64,000 nucleotides of DNA from an uncultured Flavobacterium sp. (GCF_963422545.1 NZ_OY730243.1:62001-126000), one strand, 5' to 3'; positions 35,890 to 45,600 are shown, counted from the first letter of the stretch. Notes: generated from the sequence alone by a model not told the origin. Made by a program: numbers and translations.

Positions 35890-36303
35890 TTACTTTTTCA
35901 GAACAAGAATAGGTTTTTCTTTTTCTACAATATAAGTTGCCAGTTCTGAAGCTTTTGCGTTGCTGTTATTTCTTGCTGAGTGAAATACACCTGCCGGAAT
36001 AAAAAGTACTTCACCAGCTTTTAGCGTTACTGGTTTATCATCATTAACCTGATATTCTAATGAACCTTCAAGCACGTAAATAATTTCTTCACCTGGATGA
36101 GAATGTTTTCCAAAAGCGGTATGCGGTTCAAAATCGATTCTCGCCTGGACTGTTTCGCGTCCGGGAATACTAAGATCATGCTGTTGTAAATTGGTTCGTT
36201 TTATGCCTGCTTGTGCGGCAATCTGATTAGGAATTAAAAAGGCAATTATTCCTAAAATGATAATAGCGATTATAACCCACGTTTTTTGTTTTTTAGTTTC
36301 CAT
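35890..36303 (-). CDS. membrane-anchored cupin domain protein
   Basis: Starting at METKKQKTWV (36303) the protein has 137 residues, a single N-terminal membrane helix (VIIAIIILGIIAFLIPNQIA) and a small cupin barrel with HSHPGEEIIYVLEGSLEY (motif 1) and GEVLFIPAGVFHSARN (motif 2). Histidines and a glutamate for a metal site are present. The frame extends ten codons upstream to 36303+30, but the charged METKKQ start before the helix is the more natural one. Single-domain cupins near redox genes are often dioxygenase or sensor-like; no substrate can be named. Its upstream region is paralogous to that of the hydrolase operon. Confidence 0.82.
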   Translation of the reverse strand: METKKQKTWVIIAIIILGIIAFLIPNQIAAQAGIKRTNLQQHDLSIPGRETVQARIDFEPHTAFGKHSHPGEEIIYVLEGSLEYQVNDDKPVTLKAGEVLFIPAGVFHSARNNSNAKASELATYIVEKEKPILVLKK

Positions 36304-36336
36304 AACTTTATTTTTAAATAGTTTGATTATCAATTA

Positions 36337-36424
36337 ATTTCTTCATCAAAAGTATATCGATAACACTGTTTATAAAATCAGAAAATAATCCAAACGGACG
36401 AAGTGAATCCCGAAGTGGACATAC
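36337..36424. repeat. control region duplicated from 35768-35856
   Basis: 36337-36424 aligns by eye with 35768-35856: both contain AATTTCTTC, CAAAAGTA (the minus-strand -7 element), GATAAC, a TCAGAAAA word, GGACGAAGT and a second AAxTGGACA. The -33 TTG of the hydrolase promoter is not conserved upstream of the cupin gene, but -7 and the GGAC-type motifs are. This implies shared regulation of the cupin gene and the hydrolase operon. Confidence 0.6.
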
Positions 36425-36673
36425 ATAAACCTGAAGCTTTATACCTTTTATCGCATAAAGCTATTTTTACAATCAAATTGATGGAAGGAAAGGAATTAGC
36501 AAACTAACTAGTTATAGGGGATTCAGATTTTCGACACTTAATACAGCACTAATAAAGAAGCTATCTCTAAAATTATTAAATTTGTATAGAGCGGGTCAAT
36601 ATTCAATAATAATACCCCAATTACTTAAAATTTAAATAGAATTTGTGTAGCATAAATATGTAGAACTAATAAA
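36425..36673. other. remainder of cupin/AraC intergenic region
   Basis: The full gap between the divergent cupin and AraC genes is about 370 bases. The cupin-proximal part holds the duplicated control region; the AraC-proximal part is AT-rich without a clear promoter or hairpin. Confidence 0.4.
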
Positions 36674-37555
36674 ATGCAGGAAACAAAAGGACTGATTCAG
36701 CAAGTAAAATTACACAGCAAAATTGCCATTAGAGTAAGTACTAACTCTAATAATAATTTACCTGACGATATAATGAAAATACTTACCCAACCTCACCGCA
36801 AAGCCAACTTCTTTTTTGTGTTTGTCGAAAGCGGTTCAGTTACCCATAAAGTTGATTTAGAAGATTTGACCATTACCGACGGACAGTTGTTTTTCATTCT
36901 GCCAAACCAAATCCATGCAGCACCCGAAAAAGTTAAGGATAATCCTAAATACTTTAAAATGAGCTTTGACCAAAACTGTTTGTCATTGCTTCCTAAACAA
37001 TTTTCTTTTTTACTCAATCCCCTAAACTCACAAATCGTTTCGTTTGACAATACTTCAGGACAGCGAACGAAAATGCTTTTTGAAATTTTGAACAGCATTC
37101 TAAATGCTGAAGAAAATGAAAAAGATGGAGAGGTTATTTTGGCTCATCTTAATTCTATAATGACAGAAATAAACACTGCCTATTTTAAAAATGTGGTGAA
37201 AGAAAACGTACTGCCTGACCGACTTTCTAAATATATTGATTTTAAAACTGCAGTTGAAACCCGTCTCACAGAACAACTTTCAATAAATACCATTGCCGAT
37301 AATTTGGCAATAACTACTAATCTCCTTTACAACATTGTAAAAGAGTTTTCGGGTGTTTCACCAAAAGAGTTTATTACCAACCGTTTAATGTTGGAAGCAC
37401 AACGAAAACTGCACTACTCTAAATCTTCTGTTAAAGAATTAGCTTATGAGCTGGGCTTTAACGACCCCGATTATTTTTCACGGCTTTTCAAAAAAACCAC
37501 CGGAAAAAGTATCAGCAATTATTTAGCTGACATTCAAGATTTGTCAGGCAGCTAA
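36674..37555 (+). CDS. AraC family transcriptional regulator
   Basis: The 293-residue protein has an N-terminal cupin-like sensing domain (FFFVFVESGSVTHKVDLEDL, FFILPNQIHAAP). A C-terminal double helix-turn-helix follows (LSINTIADNLAITTNLLYNIVKEFSGVSP; VKELAYELGFNDPDYFSRLF), finishing with KKTTGKSISNY. The AraC type is certain. It is 65 bases upstream of an SDR gene on the same strand and divergent to the cupin gene, both of which have TGTCC-type motifs in their upstream DNA, so it is the best local candidate for the regulator of that motif. The ligand is unknown. Confidence 0.9.
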   Translation: MQETKGLIQQVKLHSKIAIRVSTNSNNNLPDDIMKILTQPHRKANFFFVFVESGSVTHKVDLEDLTITDGQLFFILPNQIHAAPEKVKDNPKYFKMSFDQNCLSLLPKQFSFLLNPLNSQIVSFDNTSGQRTKMLFEILNSILNAEENEKDGEVILAHLNSIMTEINTAYFKNVVKENVLPDRLSKYIDFKTAVETRLTEQLSINTIADNLAITTNLLYNIVKEFSGVSPKEFITNRLMLEAQRKLHYSKSSVKELAYELGFNDPDYFSRLFKKTTGKSISNYLADIQDLSGS

Positions 37556-37620
37556 AATGAATTGTCCATCTCATTTCAATTTGCTCCGCCTATTTTTGAG
37601 GCTAACTAATTTATTAAAAA

Positions 37621-38343
37621 ATGAAATCAGCACTTATAACAGGAGCAAACAGAGGAATTGGTTTTGAAACCGCAAAACAATTAGCAGCACTCGGATATTT
37701 TGTTTACATAGGCAGTCGGGAAAAAACAAAAGGACTTGAAGCGGTTGCAGAACTTAAGTCATTAGGTTTTTCAAATGTAGATTGCATTGAATTAGATGTA
37801 ACAAACATTGCATCTATCAAAGCAGCACGGCAAACCATAGAAAGCAAAACACCACAGTTAGATGTTTTAATAAACAATGCTGGTATTAGCGGTGGCTTTC
37901 CACAACCAGCTCTTACAGTTCCTTTAGAGACGGTAAAAACAGTTTTTGAAACTAATTTATTTGCTCCAATTCAGATGATACAAGAATTTATTGATTTACT
38001 GAAAAAATCAAACGAACCGCGAATTGTAAATGTAACTACTGAACTTTCTTCTATTACCAAACATCAAGACCCTACTTGGGAATATTACACCTATAATCCT
38101 TCGGCTTACGGAGCTTCAAAGTCAGCCTTAAATGCTTACACAGTTATGTTGGCTAAAGAACTTAAAGACACAAATTTTAAAGTGAATTGTGTTTGTCCTG
38201 GCTTTACAAAAACAGCCTTCAATAATTACATGGGAGTAAAACCAATCGAACAAGGGGCAAGTGCTATTGTAAAATATGCAATCCTTAACTCAGATGGTGC
38301 AACAGGAAAATTCTTCAATGAAGAGGGCGAAATGCCTTGGTAA
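37621..38343 (+). CDS. SDR family NAD(P)-dependent oxidoreductase
   Basis: The 240-residue Rossmann enzyme has the cofactor motif TGANRGIGFE, the NNAG motif (DVLINNAGISGG) and a complete catalytic set: Ser in VTTELSSI, then Tyr and Lys in SAYGASKSALNAY. The C-terminal CPGFTKTAFNNY loop is typical of the family. A carbonyl group reduction with NADPH is likely, by analogy with similar plant and bacterial SDRs; the substrate is unknown. It follows the AraC gene, and a TTGTCCATCTCA word lies in the short gap between them, so it may be that regulator's target. Confidence 0.9.
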   Translation: MKSALITGANRGIGFETAKQLAALGYFVYIGSREKTKGLEAVAELKSLGFSNVDCIELDVTNIASIKAARQTIESKTPQLDVLINNAGISGGFPQPALTVPLETVKTVFETNLFAPIQMIQEFIDLLKKSNEPRIVNVTTELSSITKHQDPTWEYYTYNPSAYGASKSALNAYTVMLAKELKDTNFKVNCVCPGFTKTAFNNYMGVKPIEQGASAIVKYAILNSDGATGKFFNEEGEMPW

Positions 38344-38406
38344 AATCGTAAAACAAAAAAGTGGAATTACTCGCTAATTTGCCACAAAAAACTAAGGCTA
38401 TTAATT

Positions 38407-38456
38407 TTCTGTTTTGAAATCAAAAAGAATTACGATTTTTTGATTTCAAAACAGAA
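38407..38456. repeat. 20-bp perfect inverted repeat at the nuclease island edge
   Basis: 38407-38426 and 38437-38456 are exact reverse complements with a 10-base loop. It may act as the terminator for the upstream SDR gene (ending at 38343), or mark the end of the inserted segment. Confidence 0.6.
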
Positions 38457-38515
38457 TTATATTACTCATTCAAAACAAGTTAATACTCTCAGAAATTTAC
38501 CGTTTATGTTTCGTG

Positions 38516-38591
38516 GCAAAATCGTGGCACAGTAATTAAAAAAAAATGACAAATGCAGTATAGGCACAGGTTTAAACGATTAAATTCGAAT
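38516..38591 (+). repeat. left 76-bp direct repeat flanking the DUF1016 gene
   Basis: This stretch aligns without gaps to 39878-39953 with about 62 of 76 identical bases. Conserved parts include GCAAAATC, TGGCACAGTA, TGACAAATGCAGTATA and the final TCGAAT. It also contains a short internal repeat, CGTGGCA at 38512 and 38523, that resembles recombinase arm sites. It may be an att-like end. Confidence 0.7.
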
Positions 38592-38671
38592 CCTGCTCTT
38601 CTTACTAAAAGGGTAAAAGAAATAAAAAGACAACTTTTTCAATCTTTTCAAAAACTCACAAAAAACGTGGT

Positions 38672-38703
38672 AAAAACTACAAATCCAAGGATTCGTAGTT
38701 TTT
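38672..38703 (+). terminator. strong hairpin with T-tract, no gene upstream
   Basis: 38672-38686 pairs with 38689-38703 (15 bp, one A-C on the plus strand, G-U on the minus) over a 2-base loop and runs into T-rich sequence. No gene ends just before it, so it may be left over from a lost gene or shield the nuclease gene from read-through. Confidence 0.6.
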
Positions 38704-38743
38704 TTGGTTTTAGGTACTTTTCTATCAGACGATCTTGATTTGA

Positions 38744-38777
38744 TTTGCTATACTTTTTATTACTTTTTGTATGTTTG
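38744..38777 (+). promoter_or_regulatory. promoter of the DUF1016 gene
   Basis: TTTG at 38744-38747 is followed after 22 bases by TATGTTTG (38770-38777). This fits TTG-N17-23-TAnnTTTG, 36 bases before the ATG at 38814. Confidence 0.55.
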
Positions 38778-38813
38778 TACATATTGTACAGCTAACATTC
38801 TTACATTTTTAAA

Positions 38814-39827
38814 ATGCTTCAAAACCAATCCATAATTCCTGATATAAAGGCAATAATTGCGAATTCAAAAGAGCGTGCAATTAGAGCTGTTGATAATGAA
38901 AGAACTATAATGTATTGGACTATCGGGAAACGCATTTTTGAGGAAGAACAACAGGGAAAAGAAAGAGCTGATTACGGAACTTATCTAATTAAATATCTTG
39001 CAGAACAATTACAACCTGAGTATGGAAGTGGATTCTCATACCGTCAATTAAATTGGTATCGTCAATTTTATAGAACTTTTCCAATTGTGTCTACACTGTG
39101 GACACAATTGAGCTGGAGCCAATATAAACTATTATTAGCAACTGAAAATCAAGATAAAAGAGAGTTTTATATTGCTGAAACAGTAAAAAACAACTGGACT
39201 GTTCGCCAATTGGAACGTCAAATAAACAGCAGCTTATACGAACGTCTTTTAGCAAGTAGTGATAAGGAAAGTGTATTAGCAGTTGCTAAAAATGAGAAAA
39301 TACCATCAGATGCACGAGAGATTATAAAAGACCCAATGTATTTGGAATTCTTAGGATTAAAGCGCGAAGCTGCATATTATGAAAAAGACCTCGAACAAGC
39401 CATTATAACACATCTCCAAGAATTTTTATTAGAAATAGGAAATGGCTTTTCTTTTGTTGCAAGACAAAAAAGAATTCATATTGATGGAGATGAGTTTTTT
39501 GTAGATCTAGTTTTTTATAATAGATTACTTCAATGCTTTGTTTTAATAGAAATCAAGACACATAAGCTTACTCACCAAGATATTGGCCAGTTACAGATGT
39601 ATGTTAACTACTATGACCGCATTGAGAAAAATGAAAATGAAAATCCTACAATTGGCATATTACTATGTGCTAATAAAAATGATGGTGTAGTTAAATTCAC
39701 ATTACCGGAAAACAACAAAAATATTATTGCAAGTCAATATCGTTTATATCTTCCAACTGAGCAGCAATTATTAGAAGAAATCAACAAAGAATTAGCAAAT
39801 TTTGAAGAGGACAAAAAAGATGGTTAA
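38814..39827 (+). CDS. DUF1016/YhcG-type PDDEXK nuclease domain protein
   Basis: The 337-residue protein shows the DUF1016 N-terminal helical domain (~10-150; ERTIMYWTIGKRIFEEEQQG, YGSGFSYRQLNWYRQFYRTF, LSWSQYKLLLATEN). A C-terminal PDDEXK nuclease domain follows (~180-337), with FFVDLVFYNRLLQCFVLIEI, which carries the Asp and Glu, then the KTHKLTHQDIGQLQMYVNYY segment, which carries the Lys. The family is linked to DNA repair/defence and often sits in mobile or restriction loci. Here it is alone, flanked by 76-bp direct repeats, with its own promoter and no restriction-modification partners. A DNA cleavage or restriction-related role is inferred from the fold only. Confidence 0.87.
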   Translation: MLQNQSIIPDIKAIIANSKERAIRAVDNERTIMYWTIGKRIFEEEQQGKERADYGTYLIKYLAEQLQPEYGSGFSYRQLNWYRQFYRTFPIVSTLWTQLSWSQYKLLLATENQDKREFYIAETVKNNWTVRQLERQINSSLYERLLASSDKESVLAVAKNEKIPSDAREIIKDPMYLEFLGLKREAAYYEKDLEQAIITHLQEFLLEIGNGFSFVARQKRIHIDGDEFFVDLVFYNRLLQCFVLIEIKTHKLTHQDIGQLQMYVNYYDRIEKNENENPTIGILLCANKNDGVVKFTLPENNKNIIASQYRLYLPTEQQLLEEINKELANFEEDKKDG

Positions 39828-39877
39828 AAATATTCATATTGATTAAATAGTTTAAAAATGGCAATTTGAGTTCTCCA

Positions 39878-39953
39878 GCAAAATCATGGCACAGTAGTTT
39901 ACAAAAATTGACAAATGCAGTATAAGCAAGGGTTAAGATTGTTAAACTCGAAT
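39878..39953 (+). repeat. right 76-bp direct repeat flanking the DUF1016 gene
   Basis: It pairs with 38516-38591 in the same orientation. The next ~40 bases (CCACAAAAA at about 39969) also resemble sequence on the far side of the left repeat (38381), hinting that the flanks are more broadly duplicated. Confidence 0.7.
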
Positions 39954-40047
39954 TGGAGTTTCTACCTTTTTTACCACAAAAAGTTAAGTCTGTCTATATT
40001 TATTACATAAAACAAAACTCTTTACTTGCTATATTGATCTCAAGACA

Positions 40048-41988
40048 CTAAAACAAAAAACCCCAATACTGAAAATAGATCCCAATAAGACACAACGAAA
40101 ATAAGATTGTTATCATAACGCTTGTATTGGGAATAGACTTAATTGCAAAAATAAAATAGAGTATCGAAATTATAAAACATGCAATAAACGCCCATTGTAA
40201 CGTAAACAAATATTCAAATTGATTAGGAATACCAAAAGCAAGTACATAAAAATTATTCTCAGATGTATTATTTATTGCCAAAACAAACCCAATAATAGTT
40301 ATTAACCCCAGTAAAGAAGTTAGTATAATTAAAGCTTTCATGATTTTATTCTTTGCAATATCTCTCCTATTTCTAATAAGTAAACAAATAGAAGTAAAAA
40401 TTGAAACTAACATAATAATAATAGCTATAAAAAATGGAGCAAAAAATAGCAGATCGAATTCGTTTAGACTATTGGCAAAATTAGAAACTCCTCCGCTTAT
40501 GATTACATCAGTCGCAAAATTAACTTTACTGTTAAGTTTAAATTCACTCACATCAGGACGACGTGTTGGATTAGATATAAATTCATTCACAATTCTAGTT
40601 CCAATATTTGAAAAACCAGGACCGTGACCTCCTGTTGGAGCGGTAACTAAAAAACTGTTTTTAAATCTATCAGCGGTTGTTTTTCCGTTGGAAGCAGGAG
40701 TAATTGGATCAAATGTTCCTGAAAAAACCAATACTGGCGCAGTTATGGTCGATAAATTTGATAAGTTATTTATCTTTTTTAATAAATTGCTGTTACCTAA
40801 ATTCCATTTATCACATACTGAGAAATCAGATTTATAAAAAGACAATCCACCTTTTAATTTACTGAAACCGCTCGCATTTTTATTGAACTCTGAAATAGAA
40901 TTGTTTGGAAGAACTTCGTTGCAACTCACGCAATAATATTGTCCGTAATCTAAACCCAATGCTCCTGAAAAAGAAGCTACAAGTGAGCTCAGAGTGTTTT
41001 TATTTCCTTTATTAAACTGGGTTATTAATAATGGTAATACTTCAATTAATCTCTTATAATATAGCGACTGTTGGATAGCAATTTTAAAATCTTCGGCATT
41101 ATAGGTGAATTTCCCACCGGCAATGATTTTTTTATCAACATCAACTGTTATGGGATTTTTAGTCAGCTTTTCTATAGTTTCATAATAAGTCTTTTCTAAG
41201 TTTGGATATTGCTTATTACACTTAGGATCGTTTTTACATGCCTCAAAAACTTTATTCAGACTGCTTACATAATTTGCTGTATTAGAATCATAATACTCCG
41301 ATATATCTGAAATTGATGAATCCAAAATTAGCGACTTAATATCCTGAGGAAACTCATTAGCATATACCTGAGCAGTATAAGTTCCGTAAGAAACACCATA
41401 AACATTCCATTTATCATATTTTAATACTTCTTTCAAAGCATTTAAATCTTTAGCTATAGATTGGCTGTTATAGGAGTTTAAGTCAATACCTCTATTTATT
41501 AAGTCCTGCTTACACGTAATTGCGGCAATAGTTTTTTGCTGTTCATCTTGTGTACTATTCTGATTTTTTGCGAGTATTTCTAAAAATTTGCTTCCCAGAT
41601 CCGGGCAAAATTTAGGTGATGAATAACCCGTACCTCTGACATCCATTAAAATAAGATCATTGTTTTTTCTTAACGGATGATCTAACCATCTCCATATACT
41701 GCCAACTTCTCCTGCACCAGGACCTCCTTCCAGATATACAACAGGATTTGAAATTTGATTTTTAGAAGTGTTTTTAAGAACAGCAAATGCTATTTTAATA
41801 GTTTTGCCTTCTGGTTTATCCCAATTTTCGGGAACAATTAAATACCCCCATTCTATATTATTTTCTTTATTAAGAGTTGGCTCGTCAGGAAAGAAACTTG
41901 TTGCTTTTTCTAATTTATAAGCCTTTTTTTGAGGAAACAAATAACTTGGCAGACATAGTATTAAAATTAGTGCTATTATTTTTTTCAT
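40048..41988 (-). CDS. S33-type alpha/beta hydrolase with C-terminal membrane domain
   Basis: The 646-residue protein has a signal peptide (MKKIIALILILCLPSYLFPQ), then a tripeptidyl-aminopeptidase-like hydrolase domain with the oxyanion motif GGPGAGEVGS (~88-97), nucleophile Ser-200 in YGVSYGTYT, Asp in VFSGTFDPITP and His in TGGHGPG. The last ~150 residues form four membrane helices ending at the C-terminus, an unusual addition to this family. The predicted place is the periplasmic face of the inner membrane. It is the last gene of the peptide operon, 11 bases after the PPTase gene. It could trim or hydrolyse the peptide (maturation or self-resistance); this is an inference from position. 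Confidence 0.8.
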   Translation of the reverse strand: MKKIIALILILCLPSYLFPQKKAYKLEKATSFFPDEPTLNKENNIEWGYLIVPENWDKPEGKTIKIAFAVLKNTSKNQISNPVVYLEGGPGAGEVGSIWRWLDHPLRKNNDLILMDVRGTGYSSPKFCPDLGSKFLEILAKNQNSTQDEQQKTIAAITCKQDLINRGIDLNSYNSQSIAKDLNALKEVLKYDKWNVYGVSYGTYTAQVYANEFPQDIKSLILDSSISDISEYYDSNTANYVSSLNKVFEACKNDPKCNKQYPNLEKTYYETIEKLTKNPITVDVDKKIIAGGKFTYNAEDFKIAIQQSLYYKRLIEVLPLLITQFNKGNKNTLSSLVASFSGALGLDYGQYYCVSCNEVLPNNSISEFNKNASGFSKLKGGLSFYKSDFSVCDKWNLGNSNLLKKINNLSNLSTITAPVLVFSGTFDPITPASNGKTTADRFKNSFLVTAPTGGHGPGFSNIGTRIVNEFISNPTRRPDVSEFKLNSKVNFATDVIISGGVSNFANSLNEFDLLFFAPFFIAIIIMLVSIFTSICLLIRNRRDIAKNKIMKALIILTSLLGLITIIGFVLAINNTSENNFYVLAFGIPNQFEYLFTLQWAFIACFIISILYFIFAIKSIPNTSVMITILFSLCLIGIYFQYWGFLF

Positions 41989-41999
41989 GAGAGTGGTAA

Positions 42000-42653
42000 T
42001 TAAAATATTAGGTTTTTGATAATTTCTTCTTTTAGATAAATTTCACCAATGCTTGTTTTTAGTGAAATATGACATTTATATTTTTTATCTATTTTTATTT
42101 CTTTCAAATAGAACTTTTCATTGTTTATTTCAGTCTTATGATCAAAAATTTCAAATGATTTTAGAGGAACTGTTAATCCGTGACCATGCGCTTTTATAAC
42201 CGCTTCTTTTTGCGTCCAATACTCAAAAAAAGCATCTTTTAGACTGTGTGACTGCTCAATATTATACCTTTCACTTTCGGTCATCTGAAATCTAAAACTA
42301 TCCAATTCAAAATCTGCTATTATTTCAATATCAATCCCAATTTCATATTGATTGCTTAATGCACAAACAACAATCTCATCTGAATGTGAGATGTTAAACC
42401 AGATTAAATTATCTTCAAAATAGGGCTTATTATATTTTGTATATTTTATCTCTTTTTCGTTAAGATTGTATCCATAAATTTCTTCGGCTCCCTTATATAA
42501 TAATGTCCTTCCTAAAAGTGATAATTGTGCATCTTGCCATCTTTTATATCGCATAATCTTCTCCTGAAAATCGTACGGAAAATTGGGCAGAACATTTTTC
42601 AGCAGACTTTCATGATTTTCTTCAGACTGATAAGTATAATAGATGTAAATCAA
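42000..42653 (-). CDS. 4'-phosphopantetheinyl transferase, Sfp type
   Basis: The 217-residue protein has the substrate and Mg-binding motif IGIDIEI (~105-111) and the second motif FEYWTQKEAVIKAHGHGL, with W146, K149, E150 and K154. Preceding sequences such as WFNISHSDEIVVCALS are typical for Sfp/Gsp-type enzymes, and its ~217-residue length suits the two-domain Sfp subgroup. It loads the phosphopantetheine arm on T domains of the NRPSs encoded in this cluster. The gap of 21 bases to the NRPS gene before it supports co-expression. Confidence 0.9.
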   Translation of the reverse strand: MIYIYYTYQSEENHESLLKNVLPNFPYDFQEKIMRYKRWQDAQLSLLGRTLLYKGAEEIYGYNLNEKEIKYTKYNKPYFEDNLIWFNISHSDEIVVCALSNQYEIGIDIEIIADFELDSFRFQMTESERYNIEQSHSLKDAFFEYWTQKEAVIKAHGHGLTVPLKSFEIFDHKTEINNEKFYLKEIKIDKKYKCHISLKTSIGEIYLKEEIIKNLIF

Positions 42654-42674
42654 AATTAAAATTGTTGTTGTTTT

Positions 42675-45600
42675 TTAGAAATCAAAATCAAAATCTAATA
42701 CTGTATTGCTTTCTACTTCTAATTCACTATTTATTAAATCAAGCCTTAACAAAGGATTTTTAACAATTTCGTTTAAAATTTCACTGTATCGTAAAGCAAT
42801 AATCTGTATTGTATTTTCTTCAAATAAATCGGCATTATAATCCATAACACCTTTCAGCTTATTCTCTTTTTCAACCAGATTAAATACAAGCGGCATCCTG
42901 CTGTGCGTGTTATTTACAGGATAAGAATTCAATTTTAAACCCTTTAATTCTTCTATATTCTCAAAAGAAAACTCTGGACTTTGGTAGACAAACATCACAT
43001 CAAAAATAGATTGTGAGAACTTATTAAAAGGAACATCCTGATAATCATTAATCTCTAATAAATTATTCTGAGTGCTTTTCAATAGATCCGCAAAAGTCTG
43101 TTCCGCCTTAATTTGTGTTCTCAAAACAAGTGTCTTAACAAACATCCCAATTTGATTATTCAATTCTGTGATATTTCTGCCGGAATTAACGGTTCCTATA
43201 CAAATATCATTTTGATCAGAAAATTTATAAATCAATATATTTACGGCTGCCACTAAAAGGGTATAAAAAGTGACTTGTTGCTCATGAGCTATTTTCTTTA
43301 AACCTAAGGTAATGTTTGGTGTAATTTCAAACCCATATTTACCTGCTTTTTGCTGATCGTATCTACCATCAAAATCCTTGTCAAAAGTATCTTTAGGTCG
43401 ATAGTTTTGAAGATAATTTTTCCAGAATAACTCATTTTTAAGAGCATTATCTTCAGCTATTTTATTAAACCATTCCGAGTAATCTTTAAATTGAATTTTT
43501 AAAGGATTCTTTTCTGAAATATCCAGGGCGTCACTATTATAATTTTCAATAAATTCTTTAATAAAAATTTCCAATGATAAACCATCCATTATAATATGAT
43601 GCGTAGAAAAGAGCATTATAAATTGACCTTTCTCAGCTTGAAGTATTTGAACTCTTACCAATAAATCTGTTTCTAAATCAAAAGGAGAATTACTAAGTTG
43701 GTTAATAGTCTCTTCTATTTTTTCTTTTTTCAATTCATGAACAGAAATTGAAAATTTGTACTCCTCCCAAGGATTCGTTTTTTGATAAGGAACACCGTCT
43801 ATCTCAATAAAATTTGTTCTTAAGATTTCATGTTTCTTAATTATTCTATTTATTCCATTTCTAATTTTATCTAAGTCTATATTCCCTTCAATACTATAAG
43901 CTGCTGTCATATTATAAGCTACAGAAGCGTTATGAAATTGAGACGCTAACCAAATATTATATTGAGGTGAGGTTAGCCTATAAAAACCTTTAGGTTCAGA
44001 TAATGGTATTGTAATTTTTGTATTGGGTTTAAGCTCTTGCAGATAGGCCGCTAATGACTCAATTGTAGGATAATCAAAAATCGCTTTCAGACTAATATCA
44101 TAAGAAAGTTGGTTGATGATTATTCCAATCAATTTAATAGCATTTAAGGAATGCCCGCCAAGAACAAAGAAATTATCGTTTACACTTATTGGCTGATCGG
44201 TGTTTAATACTTCTTTCCAATATTCCGATAGTTTTTTTTCTAAATCAGAATTTGGCGCTTTAAAATCATTCAATTTAAAATTTTGTTGAATATCTCTTTG
44301 CGATAAAGCTTTTCTATCTACTTTTTGGTTTGGTGTAAGCGGAAATTCCTCTAAGGGAATAATGGCATTTGGAATCATATAATACGGAAGATTCGTTTTT
44401 AATATCCCGAAAATCCTTTCAAGATCGATTTCTTCTTCACCTTTTAAAAGATAAGCTACCAAAAAAGATTCCTGTTGATTTCCTTTTTTAGCAATTACTA
44501 CTGAAGCTTTTACTTCTTCGATTTTATTTAATTGTGATTCTATATCGCCAAGTTCAATTCTATATCCGCGAATTTTAACCTGATTATCATTTCGACCTAA
44601 AAACTCAATTTCTCCATTTTTATTCCACTTTCCTACATCACCGGTTTCATAGCACAAACTTGCAGTATCAAATGGATTTTGAATAAACTTTTCCTTAGTC
44701 AAAGTTTCATTCTTATAATATCCTTTTGCGAGTCCGTCTCCTGCGATATAGATTGCTCCCGCGGTTCCTATTGGCTTAAGGCTTAAAAACTCGTCTAAAA
44801 TATAAAACTGTGTATTGTTTATAGGTTTCCCAATATTTGATGCGTCTTCCGGATGTTCTATTTTTTTGATACTTGACCAGATCGTGGTTTCAGTAGGTCC
44901 ATACATATTCCAAACCTCCGCGTTTGTATTAATTAACTTTTCGGCTAGTGCTTTACTTAATAAATCACCTCCACAAAGCAATTTTAAACGCTTACTCCCC
45001 TGCCAATCGGCATTGTACAATAATTGGTAAAAACTTGGTGTTGCCTGAAGAATTGTTGGCTGTATCTCTTCTATCTTTTTGATAATCAAATATGGATCTG
45101 CCAATACTTCTTGATTTGCAATGTATAGTACAGCTCCGGATATTAGGGGCACAAAAAATTCTAATATCGAAATATCAAAAGAATATGTTGTCACAGAAAA
45201 CAAAGTATCAGTAGCCGAAACACCTGGTTTTTGCCGGATACTAATTAGAAAATTAAGTAGTGACTCATGCCCTATTTCAACTCCTTTTGGGTTTCCTGTT
45301 GAACCGGATGTGTAAATTATATAGGCAGTATCTTTAGGTGATAACGCAGTGGTTAAAATTCCTTTACAGCTATCAATATTTTCTAATATCTTTTCGAGGG
45401 TTATTATCTTAACAGCTTCCGCAACATCTAATCGATATTCTTTTTCGCAAATAAGTACTTTGCTTTGGCTATTCTCTACAATATAACCCAATCTTTCTGT
45501 TGGAAAATTAGGATCTAACGGAATGTAAGCTCTACCGGATTTTAAAATACCCAATAAAACTGCTACTAAATTAGCCGACCTCCCCAATAAAACGGCAATT

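Noticed and set aside
38560..38610. Possible tRNA 3' end (TTCGAATCC in the left repeat)
   Set aside because: No acceptor stem, anticodon arm or D arm can be folded around it.
38553..38738. 61-residue plus-strand open frame between the left direct repeat and the nuclease gene
   Set aside because: It starts within the 76-bp repeat, runs through a terminator hairpin and has a composition unlike a protein.
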